NCBI GenBank assembly: GCA_010645155.1
Contig: CM021312.1
Location: 1,237,745 to 1,301,744, forward strand
Length of the DNA stretch: 64,000 nucleotides
Direction: 5' to 3'
DNA from: Tigriopus japonicus
Lineage: Eukaryota; Arthropoda; Copepoda; Harpacticoida; Harpacticidae
Shown: positions 12,931-27,000 of the stretch, in pieces
How the letters are laid out: every line of letters begins with the position of its first letter
Position numbering within the stretch: position 1 is the stretch's first letter
Notes under the pieces: model-generated
The model's database searches: none
The model's input: only the letters and a program-made list of their open reading frames with translations
What the model was told of the DNA's origin: nothing
Position numbers and translations under genes: made by a program

Positions 12931-14838
12931 ATCAAGCTTAAGGCCAAAAATTCAATTTATATTGACACAATACTTGGTTTACATAATATATTTCACATTT
13001 TTGCTCAGACTCAACTCATTCAAATCATAGAATTGAACAAGTTCAAGTGACATGTGTCACTTTTCCTGCCGGTTGTTGTGTTGTTGTTGTTGTTTCGGTT
13101 GAGCTTTGTCCTTGACGTTGAAGAATGCGTACTTGAATTGACACTCCAATGGTCCGCACACGAGTTCACGAATTTCAACTTGAGGTCAAAGAATATAGGA
13201 TCTTTAGAGTTCTACAAATTCAATGGGTCACTTTGGCAAGTGTTCATGATATGGGCAGAAGAGCTTTTGTTCGTGAGCCATTCGACAGTCCAAATTGGGG
13301 GAGTTGAAAGTATGTAGAAGTAGGAGGAACCCGGACCCTCTTCAGGGAGACTTGGCAATTCGCCTTCTTGCCTGTCATAGAGTCCTTGCATGTTAATCGG
13401 AAAACATGGTTAATGTATTCGAACGATGCCTTGATTTCAGAAATGAAATGATCTCGCCCGAGGAGCACCTGCTTATTTTGAAATGAAATTAGTAGCCATG
13501 GGAAGACGGCTTTTGGTCTTGACCGCAAATGAGGAATGACTTTGAAAATTTCCTCGAGCAGAATTGGGTCGAGTTTTCAAGACTCGATGAGCGATTCAAT
13601 ACGATTCAGCTTTATGAATATGTTTGAATTTTGAATTTTTTAACTGAATTGGAAAATGGAAAAAACGGATTTATGGTGCCAGAAAACCATACCAATTCGT
13701 GCTTCTGACGCAATACCGGGCGATTCTTAAGAAAGCGAACAGGAAACAATGACCGTAACTCGAATATGGCTGATCTCACAAAAAATGTATGAAGCTCAAA
13801 AAGACGTGACAGGTGACAATTCTTAAGATGCATATGGTTTTATTCCCTTTAAGTGACCTAATTTTTTATTTTACCCAAAGTTCAGAGGTGAGAAAAAATC
13901 GGAGTCACGACCGCTGTTTTCAAAATTGGCACTTCACGGGAAAAATTGTCGACGCTTAAATATTAAACTTTGGTGAAATTGCTTTTTGCTGACTTTTCAA
14001 GCCAAGTATTTGACCAATCATATCCAATGAAAGTGAGGTTCATATGTGCTTTCAATTACGAGTTATAGACGATATAATTGGGTGTTCCATTTCTTTTGAA
14101 ACATACTAGTCGCTGCATAGCTTTCTGGCACTTAGAACAGCAGAACAATACAATGGATGTTTTTGATTCAACAAAATATCGGCCAGAAAAGAAAAAAAAT
14201 ATTTTTACCACTTGTGCTGCCGCTCTCGGGCGTTTAATATTTCCTTAGCAGGAAATATTCCAATTAGAAAACATCATTGATCATTTGAAGGTACTTCAGG
14301 GGGCGATAATCGATATTTAGAGTTTGTTTCCTGAAAACGGCATTAGCACAATGAACTTCATAACCACAATAATGCCCGGGGACAACTCAAGTTTGGCACA
14401 GGAATTCAGGCATTCGAACCACGGTCATTTGATTTGCAAAGCATATCATTGGCCATAGTGTTCTGGTAATACAAACGAGCAACTTGTTCAAGAGTCACAT
14501 CTGTAGGAGCCCCTTCTTTGTCCACTTCACTCTTTCTGTCATTTGGAAGACTTGGATGCAAATATGCAAATGAGACTTCATCAAACATATCTGATATCGT
14601 AATCCTAAGCTCCACAAGAGGCCAGCGAGGAACTCCACCCTGTGCCAATCGGCAGGGTAGACTTCTCATTGATTCTTATAATTTTTTTTTGCATACCTTC
14701 AAAGCAAATATCAGGTCTAAGGATGACCAAATGTCAAGGCGAAAAATTTGCTAGCGAAGTGGAAATTATTTCTCCATTCACCAGATGGGCATATGAAAGA
14801 AGGTCCTGGAGACCGTCAGTCCTCTTCTCGTCTTCATC
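12931..14838. other. Intergenic DNA before the DEG/ENaC gene
   Basis: No recognisable gene. It includes copy B of the dispersed repeat (14500-14586), which lies inside an 87-codon minus-strand ORF (14669-14406) of no known similarity to me. Just upstream of the channel ATG is an arthropod-type initiator-like TCAGTC (about 14817). Confidence 0.4.
14500..14586 (+). repeat. Dispersed repeat copy B
   Basis: Second copy of the sequence at 11931-12030, more compact. On the minus strand it is open and reads SFAYLHPSLPNDRKSEVDK within a longer ORF, whereas copy A has a stop there. It may be a relic of a multicopy gene or element. Confidence 0.7.
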
Positions 14839-17800
14839 ATGTCCAAAAGCAGATATTCAGAAAAGCAGCCCGTCGCTGAGCCTGAGGACTTTGGCTCCAT
14901 GTTTGCCAAGTTTTGCGAATCCTCCACTATTCATGGTACTTATTTTTGGGGCGAATCCCGATCGACCTTGGGCAAAGGATTTTGGATCATGATCGTGCTT
15001 TTTGGTGTAATCAGTGCGGCATTGATCATAAATAATAGCTTTATAGCTTGGAAAGACAACCCAGTAATCACGTCGGTTACTCAGATTCCTATTGAACAGG
15101 TTCCATTTCCTTCCGTGACTATTTGTCCAATAGGAGACACCAGGTAAAATCGTCTATCTCGACCTATCTCATCATCTACAAACATTCATATGCATACCTA
15201 TCAACTGGCCACAAATTCTGACCAAGGGAAACTTGTTCCGTGAGCCACCATCATTGAGTGAAGTGGCGTCCTCAGACAAGCCTGATAAATGAGCAACTTC
15301 ATTTCATTTTATGTGAGTCACTTGTGAGTCTGAAGCTCAGGGTCCGACTTGTTCGCATAGGTTAACGAGTTCGCTTTATTCTGTTCACGCTTTAATTTTC
15401 TGATGGAAAATGATAGTCCCTCGCTATTTATTTTCCTCGGCAGTCTTACTTTGCAATTGATCCTAGGCATTATTAACTCATTCAGATTCAAGCCTAAATG
15501 GCTTGCAACACTCCTGGTGGGAATGTGCAATGTGAAATTTAATTTCGTCCATGTCAGTGGTCTGCAGTGGTCGGAACCAAGCCAGACATGGACTACTAAT
15601 CAAACAGACCCACACACTTGCTCGCACATTCCTGATGTGCCATTAACGAACGAACCACTTCTAGGGGCGATCATTTATTTTATTCACATTCCGGACAGCC
15701 GTTGCAGTAATGTTTCGTCAAGGTTTTCTACTTGTGTCACGAATTCAAAGGCTTATCTCGTCCGTAGGAATCTTGATGACTTAAAATGTTGATTGCTTAG
15801 ATGCTCTGAATAGGCGTTGCTCTGCTCGGAGGAAGTGAGTTTACGTCAAACTCTCAGAGAACCCGGTCCTTTTAATATAAAGTAGAACCTTAAACGGATG
15901 AAGGTCTTGATACAATCAAGGAAGACATCAGAACTAGATTTGGAAGCTTCAAGAATGTGTACTTTGCAAAGCAAGTTACTACCAACCAAAAGCCGATGCT
16001 CAGCCTTCCTTCTTTCGTTCCTCCTTTGAAGCTGGACCATCGTCCACTGTCGCTTGCAGTCGTGTCATACGCTTATTATTTTTGGTTTGATTGATGGTCA
16101 TAATTGTTTCTTGTCTCGTTCTGACGCGGTCAAAATGGCAATTCAATTTTCTTGACGAAATCGATGGAAAGATCATGTTGGTCAAATAGAGAGTGGCAGC
16201 TATACGTACATTGCTTGTGAAGCTACTTCCTGTTCAGTTTCGTGTCTCACAATGCACTTTCCATCGAAAACGGCCAACGAGATCATTCTGGAAAATGTGT
16301 TTATGAGGTCTGTGTCAGATGCCCTGCATACAAGACCAACGAAGCCTGGACGAGCTGAGCAGTACAACTGGGCAACTGAACGAGGAAATCAAGATCCGAA
16401 GAATACCTACAACTTTGTATGCGATACAATAAACCTCAGAGGTTGTCGTCGCCGAGCAAATAGGGCGGAGCGCATGAAGTTTAATTAGGTTTCCTCGTCA
16501 ACAAGACACGCAAATCATGGTTGTTGTAATAAAATGAAACGAAACTCGCTGTTTCAAGGCAATCTTCTAGATCCATCTTATATGGAGGCCCTTAGACACA
16601 AGGCAAGAGAACCAGACTATCTCTCTCTCTCTCTCTCTGTCTCTCTCTGTCTCTTAAACGATCAAATCGTGACTTCGTCCAAAGGCTTCCGACTCACTCA
16701 CTGGAGTAGTAGCACAATAGTTCACTCATCAAAGAATAGATGCCACCTTGACGAAGGCCTCGGAAAATGCTAATAAACTGCGTGGTGAATTTCGCCAGCC
16801 ATGCTCGTCTTCCATTTCCGTGTAATTGATTTTCAGTTAATGAGGAGCTGTCCAGAGATTCCGAGGTCCTCAAACAGACTAATAATCACTTGATGATCAA
16901 TGGCTTCCTGGTCTCGAAGCGGCTTTTCCTTGTTGACTGGATTTAACTCAATAACTTGTTATGATAAAAACGAACATATCTCGAAATACCAGGAACTCTT
17001 GTCCAACAAGATTCATGATGATTAGTGACATAACCCGGTCTATTCAGAGTTATTCCACATTCGTACCTGATAGGAAGTACCTGTCAAAGAAATCGGGTTA
17101 ACAAGCTTGTCATAGATTCCTTAACATAAATGTAAGGAAGGTACACTTCATACTCAGTTTTAAAATGGTTCAAGCTTTAATTTTATCTTAATTGCAACTT
17201 AGTCATGTAAAATATTGCGAGAACAAATAAGTTGACTTGGAAATATGAATGCGTTTTCTGCGCCCGTGTGAGAAAGGCAAGATTATTTTTCTGCAAATCG
17301 CTTTATGCTTCTTACTCACGAGCTACAAACACAAACCTACTGAAGGTGGCGAATTTAGGTTAACACGTTAATTTGATTAATTTATCATACTTTCGATGAG
17401 AAATCCAACACCAGACTAGCAGGTTTAATAATTAGGTTTGATTTATTGCATCAGAAAAGCAACCGATTCCAATAGAAATGTTTTTTTAGAATCGACAATT
17501 CAAAATTTGTTGCTTTTTACTACATGTTTAACCAAACAGATTTTGCTTTTGTTTTTCAACATTTGAAAATCCCCATTGAAAAACAAATAGTTTCTTTTTG
17601 AATACTTCAAATAGTTGCAAAGCCATGATTAAGCCTACTTTTGGAGCATTAATCTAAATTGGAGCATATACCTACATGTATAAACATGCATTTTCAATTT
17701 CCAAGCAACGACACATTTAAATACAAGACATGTGTATATTATTCTTGGAGTTTTGGAATTGCTCAAAGAGTCAGTTTGGGCCATAAAGAAATTTGTGATT

Positions 17801-20800
17801 AATTTTAAAGGGCTAACTGCTCTACGATTCTTGGCATCTAAGAAATGTAGGCCACAATAAACTTGATGGGCTCTTCATATTGACCATCGTTCCCCCTAGA
17901 GGCATCAAAAAAAACCACACCTTTTTTGTCACCTAGTAGACGCTAAACAAATTTCCCAAGGCTACATACCAGTTGTCGAGTTGTCGACGCTAACGAGCAA
18001 CCTAGGCTAGCCGTGTAGGAATGGGGCAACAAAAACGCTTTCAGAAGAAATACAAGTAGCATTGACAAATTATTTTGATCTCATTTCCTTGACTGGACGT
18101 AACCCTTTATTGAATTAAGCACATACTGTAAGTATCATAAACAAGGCAATACAGACCAAAGTAAACAACAGAGGCTAGTTTTTTAGACGCAAAAGATCAA
18201 TTTTAAGATCGTAATTAAGTCCGATCTTGAGATCGATCTTTGTTGGTCTAAAAAACTAGCCTCAGATTACAATTTGGTAAACTCTAATTTATTTCATACA
18301 CGCATTAACATCAGTCAGACACAATGCTCTAAGTGTGTTGATGCGTAATCTGCAAGTTACCCTGCCGATCCTTTCAAATGGCAACAAGGGCTGCTTCTTG
18401 TCCAATGACGACCAGTTTGAGTTCCTCACTTTAATTGACTTCAAATTTATCTACTGGGCCTCTTTTTGCTGTCGTAAACTCTGGTAATGTGTCTGAGTCG
18501 TGGGTCCTTAGCTTTTAGTTCGTAGAAACCCACTTGTAAAGTTTGCCAACAAGGTAGTGAAGTACTATGTATGTCACATTTGATGAACGGATGAGGGATG
18601 ATGCATGCACGTCCAAGTCCCTCACAACAGTAGTACACACATAGAACACGTCGCGTCCGTCGTTGGAAGGTGGAAATCCTTTTCTCATTATTCTTTTTCC
18701 AATCAGGTTTGGTTTTCCCGAGTTTGTTGCTAATACCCGTCCCAATCCGGATGAACTTGACACTGGACTGGCCATGATAAAGGCACTCTCGCTTATTCAC
18801 ACTTCAAGGCGAACCAGACATGACCAGACAAAGAGCCCTTCCAACAACTTCAGATCAACGGCAAGCCCCACGTTTGAGAATTCGCAAAACACCCAAGCGA
18901 AGGCGAACTATCTGTCTGAGACATTTCTGGATGAGAACCTGAATAAAATTCTCCGCGATCGCGGTGTTCAAGATGATGCTCAAGGTGACTTCTTGGAAGA
19001 GGATTGTTTTGTAATTTATTGCCAAGCAAGACGAGGAAATTTGACTTACGCCACAGATGGAAGTGGTCAGGTCAACTCAGTTTCAGCCAATGAGCCCGAG
19101 GCATCTGCTCACAACTGCACATTAATCAACGAATTTGAGACACTCTTGAATTCGATTAGGTTGGAGCCTTTCAGTGAGAGCCCTGGCGACGATCCTTCTC
19201 CTTCAAGTACGAGAGGAGAGGCAAATTATGGTCAAAAGATCGTACAAATGATCTACGAGCGGCTAGGCTTAGCACCCCTGCCGAAGATCAATGTGACGAG
19301 ATTGGAAGGAGATCCCCTCCGAATGTTTCCAACCTTGGGATCGGGGACCAAAGCGGGAAATTTACCAACCTGTGCCGAGATAAGGGAAGATCTAGCCTTT
19401 CTCAAGGATTTGGACACTTTCCTGGGTGGGCCAAGTGCTCTTGACCTATCCCAAATCCCGCCAGGATCAATTATGAGCTGGGTCTTCGCTCATTTGCCGG
19501 ATAATGAAAATGCGACACATCTCTATCATTCATTCTTTCCCCGGTCGCAATTTCCCGAACTGTACAGTGCGGCCTATGGAACTTGGGAAGACATGCCGTT
19601 GCCTGACTTGGTACATTATCTCAACGATCACGGCGAGATAGACAAGTCTCGACTTTTGAGCATCACTAATCACTTTCGACTCAACTTGACGAAGACACTT
19701 TTGGACGTGATGCGATTTTCCATTCATCCCCCGCATGTGGCAGAAGTGGAAGCCGATTTCTCCATCCGTCAAATGCCACAACCGCTCTTCCCATTCTGTT
19801 GGTTTAGAGATCAGTTGGACTCCGGGATTAAGTATGGGGCTTACGACGAGCATTACTGTCATTCGTTTCAAACCACGTTCAACGATCATGGCCTCTGCTA
19901 CACTTTCAATAACTTTGATTTAGGGTTTGACGATCGAGCGGCAAATGAAGCGGTGCAAGTGCGCAAAGTCCAAGGATGTGGAAAAAGCAAAGGCTTAAGG
20001 GTCATCATTGACAATCACAAGGTTGCCACTTTAGGCAAGCGACTGACGCCTGGAAGTAAGTTTCAGGTGTATGTGACGGTTCCTGGTGTGGTAACACACA
20101 AGGTCCCCTTTAAGATGGATCCCACTTATCACGGGGAGCATTCAATTTATCTGCACGGTATTCATTACATCGATTCTTCCGAGCAGTTCAAGGTATGGAA
20201 TAAGGACATGAAGGCCTGCTACTTTCCAGACGACAGGAAATTGAATTACTTCTCCATCTACACCCAAGATAATTGCTTGTTGGAATGCCGCCTCAACAAG
20301 ATTGCTCCGATTTGCCAATGCGCTCCATGGTACCTCAACCAAACGCAATTTCCAGCGTGTGGCCTGGTCGGGAATGAGTGTTTCAGAGAAAATTTAGCCA
20401 ATTATCAAGATGATTTGCAAGATAGGACAGACTGCGATTGTAAGAACGACTGCGAGGGTATACACATATTTTCCACCATGAATCGGTATTCTTATTCAGA
20501 TGCCACAGCCACAGATTCCGATCTCTGGTGGGATGCGAAGACAAAAACTGGACGATTGGCCAATTATCTTCTCGATCCTGAACACGTGTTTATGGATCCT
20601 TGGACCAAGAATTTGACCAAAATGATGCATGGTCTAGACGACACGGAGTTGGCAACCAAACGATTTGAGGAGGACATTTCCGTGTTGAACTTCTTTTTTG
20701 ATACCCCAATTATCACGCGGATCACCCTTGAGATGAGAATCACCGTTTTTGACCAAATCTCTGCCGTTGGAGGCACATTGGGACTTTTCACAGGAGTATC

Positions 20801-20978
20801 GCTGATCACTTTTGCAGAGGTGATTTATTGGGTTCTTCGATTCACTTTTGCAAGTGGAAGACGAAGGCTCTTCCGGTCTCAAGATGTGGTTAAACCTTTG
20901 CCCGTAGCACGTCCTATGAGTTTCAAAATCAACAAAGAGCAACCCCTCAGCCCATTTGGAACTGACTTTAGGTTTTAA
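14839..20978 (+). CDS. DEG/ENaC (pickpocket-like) cation channel subunit
   Basis: Subunit of a trimeric amiloride-sensitive-type sodium channel of the plasma membrane, used in arthropods for mechano-, chemo- or osmosensation. Exons 14839-15143 and 18707-20978 (TAA) join in frame across a 3563-nt GT-AG intron to give 858 aa. Family marks: the His-Gly gating motif (residues 32-33), TM1 about 48-70, then FPSVTIC (90-96); a Cys-rich extracellular domain with CYTFNN, CYFPDDRKLNYFSIYTQDNC, CQCAPWY and CDCKNDC; TM2 about 793-816 with the G-V-S selectivity-filter triplet (798-800). Both termini are intracellular. The protein is much longer than the roughly 500-650 aa usual for the family. Extra sequence lies between TM1 and the first conserved extracellular block (about 105-455), with several Asn-glycosylation sequons. 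The subfamily cannot be fixed by eye. Confidence 0.93.
16620..16654 (+). repeat. CT microsatellite
   Basis: A run of CT dinucleotides with two GT interruptions, inside the channel intron. Confidence 0.95.
18169..18265. mobile_element. About 95-bp MITE-like hairpin
   Basis: Perfect 18-bp inverted repeats, GAGGCTAGTTTTTTAGAC at 18171-18188 and its reverse complement at 18246-18263, flank a roughly 57-bp centre rich in GATC/AGATCG. A solo end occurs at about 1858-1872 and a shorter fragment near 3916, so this is a dispersed family. No clear target duplication was seen. Confidence 0.7.
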
Positions 20979-20994
20979 ATTGGAAATTGCACCA

Positions 20995-21000
20995 AATAAA
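20995..21000 (+). terminator. Poly(A) signal of the DEG/ENaC gene
   Basis: AATAAA starts 17 bases after the stop codon. A second AATAAA about 90 bp further on could also serve. Confidence 0.6.
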
Positions 21001-24000
21001 TATACATGAAGTTCTGCTCTGCTCCAAATTTTGTTTGTCTAAGTAATGATGATAATAGTTGGCTAATGTTCTGGTTGGATATCAATAAAGGCGGATGTAT
21101 CAAATTGGAAGATGAATTCATTCCATTTTTACTGTCAATAAGTTCTCTTATGGTTCATAAATCAAATGATTTGGTTTGAATCCGGGACAGAGTAAGGATA
21201 TCATAAGCTTGTGGTCAGGACTGTCGTTGACGGAGATTTGATTTCAGCTTGGGGTTAGCAAGCAACACCTCTCACAAATTAGACTACCATCCATGTTTTC
21301 CATGCACGCCCTTGTACTATTTTCTCGTTTGGTCGATCAACGTCTCAAGCTAGTAGCTACTATCTACATAGGTGTGTGTCCGAGTGCGTGCGCATGTTTT
21401 GAGACTTTTGGCCTTGAATCTGTCTCCATGTGCCACAAAGTGCATATTTTGTTTTCAATCAAACATCTTTTCGAGTCCAATCAGGTTTACTGGACAAAGC
21501 AGGAGGAGGATAGGAGGAGACAGGGCACACGGCAACTCCTCATTCTGGATGGATGGAAACTGGACGCAATGGCCAACGCCAAGTCTCTAGAACACGACAT
21601 AGAATTGTCACTCACTCACTCACTTCCTTCCTTCTCACAGTGTTGCAAAACAAGCCGGTGGCGTGAACGCGTTGCTTATATCCACATGGCGGTATCGTGT
21701 AGCAAAACAACAATCAGAAAACAAAGATAATGCATATGTATCAGGGTCATCCAGTGATCATTTCCAGGACGTCCATTTGGCTGGTGGGCCAAAACTCACA
21801 GATGCCCTGATTTCGCATCTCATTTACTTGTCTGTGGAAGGGTAAAAGGATTACATTTGGGAAGATAGATTTTTTTTTCAACGGTCTCCTGAGCCGTTTG
21901 TGGCTGGTCATCTTGAATAAGCGAAAGAATAAGCGAAATCACCACGATAAACGTAACCACCAAGCATCCTCCTCAGGCAATCTTGCCTTGTTTGACCTTA
22001 CTACTTGAACACTTGAAGACTCCCCACTTGGTCTCATTGGCGTTCCAACTTCTACGTCGGTTCATACGTATTTCAGTACGGAGCTATAAAGTGCAACTAC
22101 AAAGCACCACCACAAGCATGATGAAGTCAATCGACCAACATAGCCAAGGAAGATCAGTTGTCTTTTGAAAGATTTCACCGTGGTTTCCGCTCATGACAAC
22201 TTTTCTTGTCGTGCTCCAAATTGCCCTCATGACCGAGCGAAAAAGTCGGAGCAATCTGAAGTGCCATTTTTCGCAATTCGTGGGAAAATCCACCCCGATC
22301 ATAGGTATCCTTTTAGTAGCCATGTTTGATCCTTTGGAGGGGGACTTGCATAAGGACGCATAATCATGAACCTCGATATGGCACAATTGTGTGCTTTAAT
22401 TCTGTCAGCTCTTTTTCAGCAGGTTTTAACCGCAAGGGATTTATTGTGACTTGTAATGTAGGAAGTTGGATGACCAAACACACCTCGAAGCAAGACGAGA
22501 TTAATAGCAAGTAGTTTCTCAGGGGCTTTTTCACATTGCCCGGAAATGAGGGAACATGTCAATCTGTGCGAACTCGGCTAACTCCATCGCTGGATAGAGC
22601 AACTGCGTGTGTGGTTTGAAGTGCGATATACTTATTTAATTGTACTTCGGACATGATGTTCAATTTTGAAAAAAAAAATACTACTGTACAAGCATCGTTG
22701 GTCACATACCCTTATCAACTAAAGGAGAAGTTCGGCCGTATTGATAAATAAGACCATAGGAACTCGCCAAACAGACTTGCCCATAGATCTTCTGTGACCT
22801 CCTTGTGAGGTGCCTCTGAATGACAAAGACGACCTATGGCGAAGCTGAATCTGCGTCTTCAGCGAAGCTCCCTCTAATCCATTCAAACTCGAATCATTAT
22901 GGATAGATCATCGGTACGTATCCTATCCAAGAATCATTTGGCAGTAGTAGAGCCATGGAAAATGGGACCCCTCGAGAAGGTTCGCATTGAGGGCTTTGAA
23001 GGCAAACGTGTAGGGTTGATTACATACGCAGACTGACTGAGCGAGCATTCATACGCAAATCTGCTTCTTTTTTGAATGGGCAATGAAATGCCCGGGGCCA
23101 AAGTTATCGAGAGGATCCAGCCACGGGATTTGATGCATGAGGCCTCTAGGTTGCCGTCCAAGAACAAAATTCACAATTTTCGCTTCACGCTATGGTAATT
23201 AGCTGCTCATTTTTCTTCCTTTGTTTCGATTCGTTGGGCACAAAGAACAAGAATGAGATGAAGATGATCAACAACAACATCAGCAGCAGCATCACCACCA
23301 TCCAGTCCTGTGGTTTTTGTCATTAGCCTTGCTGCCTGGTGCAATCAGATGCCTTTAGTGCTTACGGTTTTTACTCTCGAGGAAATAGTTCTGAAAGGAA
23401 ATTAGATTTTGCGCTGTAATTCGTACGTCGTCACTAACAGCTAGCGCTAAAATTAAAGATATAAAAGGTTAACTGATGTGCGGAAACCAACAGCTAGTCA
23501 CTAGATGACAGCAACGTAAGATCAATCTGTTATACTAAAATTGAATGCCAAAACCTCACAACGAAAATGGTAGCATGGAATTTATCATTCCTTTCCCCTA
23601 GTATAAGAATTTGGAATTTAGAGGCATTCCTTCGAACGAGCAATTAAACGTATCTAATGAGTTTTTAGGGCAAGTATGCCCAACCAAAGGTCAGTTTCGC
23701 GTTAATCTATTATCAAAGTACATCCTGATGTCGTTGTTACGGAGCAGAGGAAAAAGCCTTGATGATTACCTGAATAAAACTGCTTCGATAGTAGTCGTCG
23801 TCCTTATCTGTTGTGGCCCTGTGGGACATACATATGCGAGAACTACATGCGCCCAAGATGCATCGTCGCCCAATGGGACTGGTTGGGCTTGAAAATTCCA
23901 GCATAGCCTTGAATTTGAACGCTTCTCGGGCAATAGAGTACGAACGAAGAAGTCAAGTTCGCTCTTTCTCCCGATAGCCCGAGCTTGTCTCTCCCAGTTT

Positions 24001-27000
24001 CATTCTATCATCACCGACAATCTTCCGACACCCAACTTAACGAGATTCAGTGTTGACCCATGTAATCCCTCCGTGTGCCATAGTTTGAGTGGAATGCATT
24101 ACCCACTCTCATTTCTTCACTCTCCCCTATTGGTTTTCACTACCATCCGATAGACCAGAGCTTTGTGTTTACAGGGTGTCAATTATACATAGGGCGTTTT
24201 AATTCTAACCTCACAACTACCGTAAACCTTTTAGATATGCCATTTTACGTAAAAGTCTTGAAATAACCGTGGACGGGCTGATATGTATGAACTTTTATTC
24301 GCATCAGTTTGGTTGACTACTTTGAATCAAGCTGAGAGCCAATTGCTTCAAGTCTTTAAACCAATGGTTTTGAGGGTCATCATTAAGATTTGGCACTGTC
24401 CTCTTTCAATAATTAGTTACATTATCGCAAAGTGCATTTCTCAGTTTGTGGATCTGGAGAGCTTGTGAAATTTGAAATCAAAGAGGCCTTCGCAAAATTA
24501 TTGGTTTGGGAAACTGTTCCGAGAGAGAAATCCAAGAGAGACCTACAAAAACTAAATGTTTCCACTGCATCAACCCATTTGGAACACAACAGAGTTTATT
24601 TAATGCGTAGTAGTCTCTTTGAATACTCACTCTTGGATTGTTTATGTAGTATTTTGAAAATAATGGTTTCAAGGAGTCAATTTTGGCCCATAACCTACTA
24701 ATAACAAATTGCAGGTTTAACGTCTTTATTTGGTTGTAATAGACGGTGTGCCAAGTGGGCCCTTTTTGTGCCCAATGAAGGAGCCAGTGATAAGAAAAGA
24801 CTTTTCATATTAAAAGTTAAAAGTTATGGCCAAATGTCCTGGAAAGGCTTTTAAAAACAGGTGTACTAAAACTTGCTGGTTTGGACGACGGGTTAACACT
24901 TGAAAATGGGGAATCACAATTACAGTATTTGAGACCCTGTAAAATAAGCACCCATCAAAGCAGCACCAAAACCTCCTTTGATTCTGCCACCATTGTGCGC
25001 AGCCAGCGCAGATGGGTGAAACGTCATTGGGGATATTGCACCACACATGTGTTTCAATGTGGTCTCGTTCATTCCGGCATTCAGCGGCCATTCCGATGAC
25101 GCTCTCTATTCCCGGCTTTTGGGGTCGGTCTCTCGTGACCGGTCAATGGTGTGCCTCTTGCCCACTCTTGCCAATGGCAGCGGCCATTTTTGGGGATTTT
25201 GTCCATTTCGTGTTCTTTCGGCGGCCAATGTCGGTCTGTGGTGTTGACTTTTTCCTCTCACGCTCACCCTCGTTCGTGGGTCCTTCCTTCTTGGTCGCTC
25301 ATCTCACCTCTGATTAGTGACCCTTGTCCCAGTTGGGATGCGCTTACCTGTCTCCAAGCATCATGATATTCAGATGGTTGGTTGGGCCAGAGAACGTGAG
25401 TACTCATCCCCACCTTTCCACAGTCCGTCCATGATGCAGAGAACTAACGAATATGGTACGTACGAAGCGCACAGATTTCGGACCGAGCACAGCGTTCACA
25501 GGTGGACCAACCAACGCGCAAGATCAAAATAGGGCAGCACAGTTGAAAGGAGCGATTTCCCTGACGCATGTACTACGTAGGAAGCGAATACATAGCGGTG
25601 AGAGGGTTCTGAACCAACGACGGGAGGAAGGACCTAGGTGCGTATGTACCAAACATAGCAAGCCTGGGTGCTTCAGTAGGACTAACGTGACGCAAAAACG
25701 AAACCTAGAAAATCGGCAGGAGCTCCTGGAATGAAGAAGCCCAGGCCCGATGGTTGGCTTTGGCTTTTACCGATCCTCGTCTGTCCCTCGCTCAGTTATC
25801 CACCCATAGGTACTTACTTACTTGGCGGTCGGTACTCATTGCTCTCGATCGAAAAGGACAAGACGGTGGTTGTGAGGGTGAACGAGGAACTTTTGGTCGT
25901 CGGAAACAAGTTTTCCGAAGTCAGTTGCGTGATCAACCCGATACCCTCGAGATTGGTGTATTGTCGTTGGTGCGTGCTTTGATTGCTCATTAAAAGTGCC
26001 TAAAAGCTAACAACCAACACATCTGGGGAGGTTAGTTGTTGCTCTGTTGTGATCCAGTGAGTTGGGTGAAAAATTCGCTCCGATCGATTTGTCGTGACTT
26101 TGAACTTGGACCCTTGAACACATTCCACCAACACAGAAACACAATGCGGCCCTCTCTCAGGGTAAGTTGGCTTACATCTTTCTCCTCCTGCTCTTCATTT
26201 CATGGGTGTCGTCAAAAAACTTGATGCCAAAACATCCAAAAGGGACTGTGCCTCTCCTTGATTCATATCCTGTTAGTTGTGTGCCTTTGTCTTCATGAAT
26301 TTTTCCGAGGAAAGTGAACGAAGTTCTTCTCGCCAGGCTCCCAAGCCGGTCAAAACATTTCACAACCACCTTACCAGTTTCCATTCCGACATCAGAGACC
26401 TTTTTCTCTTTCTCCAGCTTCTTTTGCTTCTTCTCCTTTTTCTTCTACAATTCCTCTGCTGATCGCTGCTTCTCCCGCTTTCTTCCACACTCACATGCTT
26501 GACGACTATTACCTCGCGGAACGCCGCAATGAAGTACATGTGCACGGCTATGTCGTTCGTTTAGCTCCTTGGAATGGCGAAGCCGGTTCATTCGTTCGTT
26601 CAAATCATGCTAATATGTCTCGAATGTACATGTATGGTAGATGAAAAAAACACACAGACAGAGAGAACAGATCCACTAGAAGTTTCAATTCATCCGAAGA
26701 CTTCGAAGGCATTTTGGATTGGTTGTGGTTCAATGGTTCTCGCAATTTCGCCTTTGAATATTCATCGACTAGCGATGAGGTCTATCATAAAAGAGCCGTA
26801 AGTACTTTCTATCACGGAAGTTCTATCACATTGTTCTTTCACTAAAAATGTGTGTATTCTGCAATATTGAAACCCGCTGATGACTTGTCACTTTGACAAA
26901 TTACACGTATCACGTGGCAGACATGTGAAAACCACTCGAGCCTGCCTGATTTTGAACTGTCAGAGAACACATGATTTTAGCCGTACTTCAATAAGGATCA

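Larger units (their letters stand above)
15144..18706 (+). other. 3.6 kb intron of the DEG/ENaC gene
   Basis: Donor GTAAAA at 15144, acceptor AATCAG ending 18706. It holds a CT microsatellite (16620-16654) and a small inverted-repeat element (18169-18265). ORFs of 60-130 codons inside (for example 15403-15792) lack family features and are not needed, because the flanking exons join directly in phase. Confidence 0.8.

Noticed and set aside
21293..21730. 145-codon ORF after the channel gene
   Set aside because: Mixed composition with several overlapping frames open; no recognisable domain.
25731..25982. ORF beginning with a Trp/Leu-rich signal-like sequence
   Set aside because: Three frames are open here and no promoter or downstream exon was found; too weak to list as a gene.
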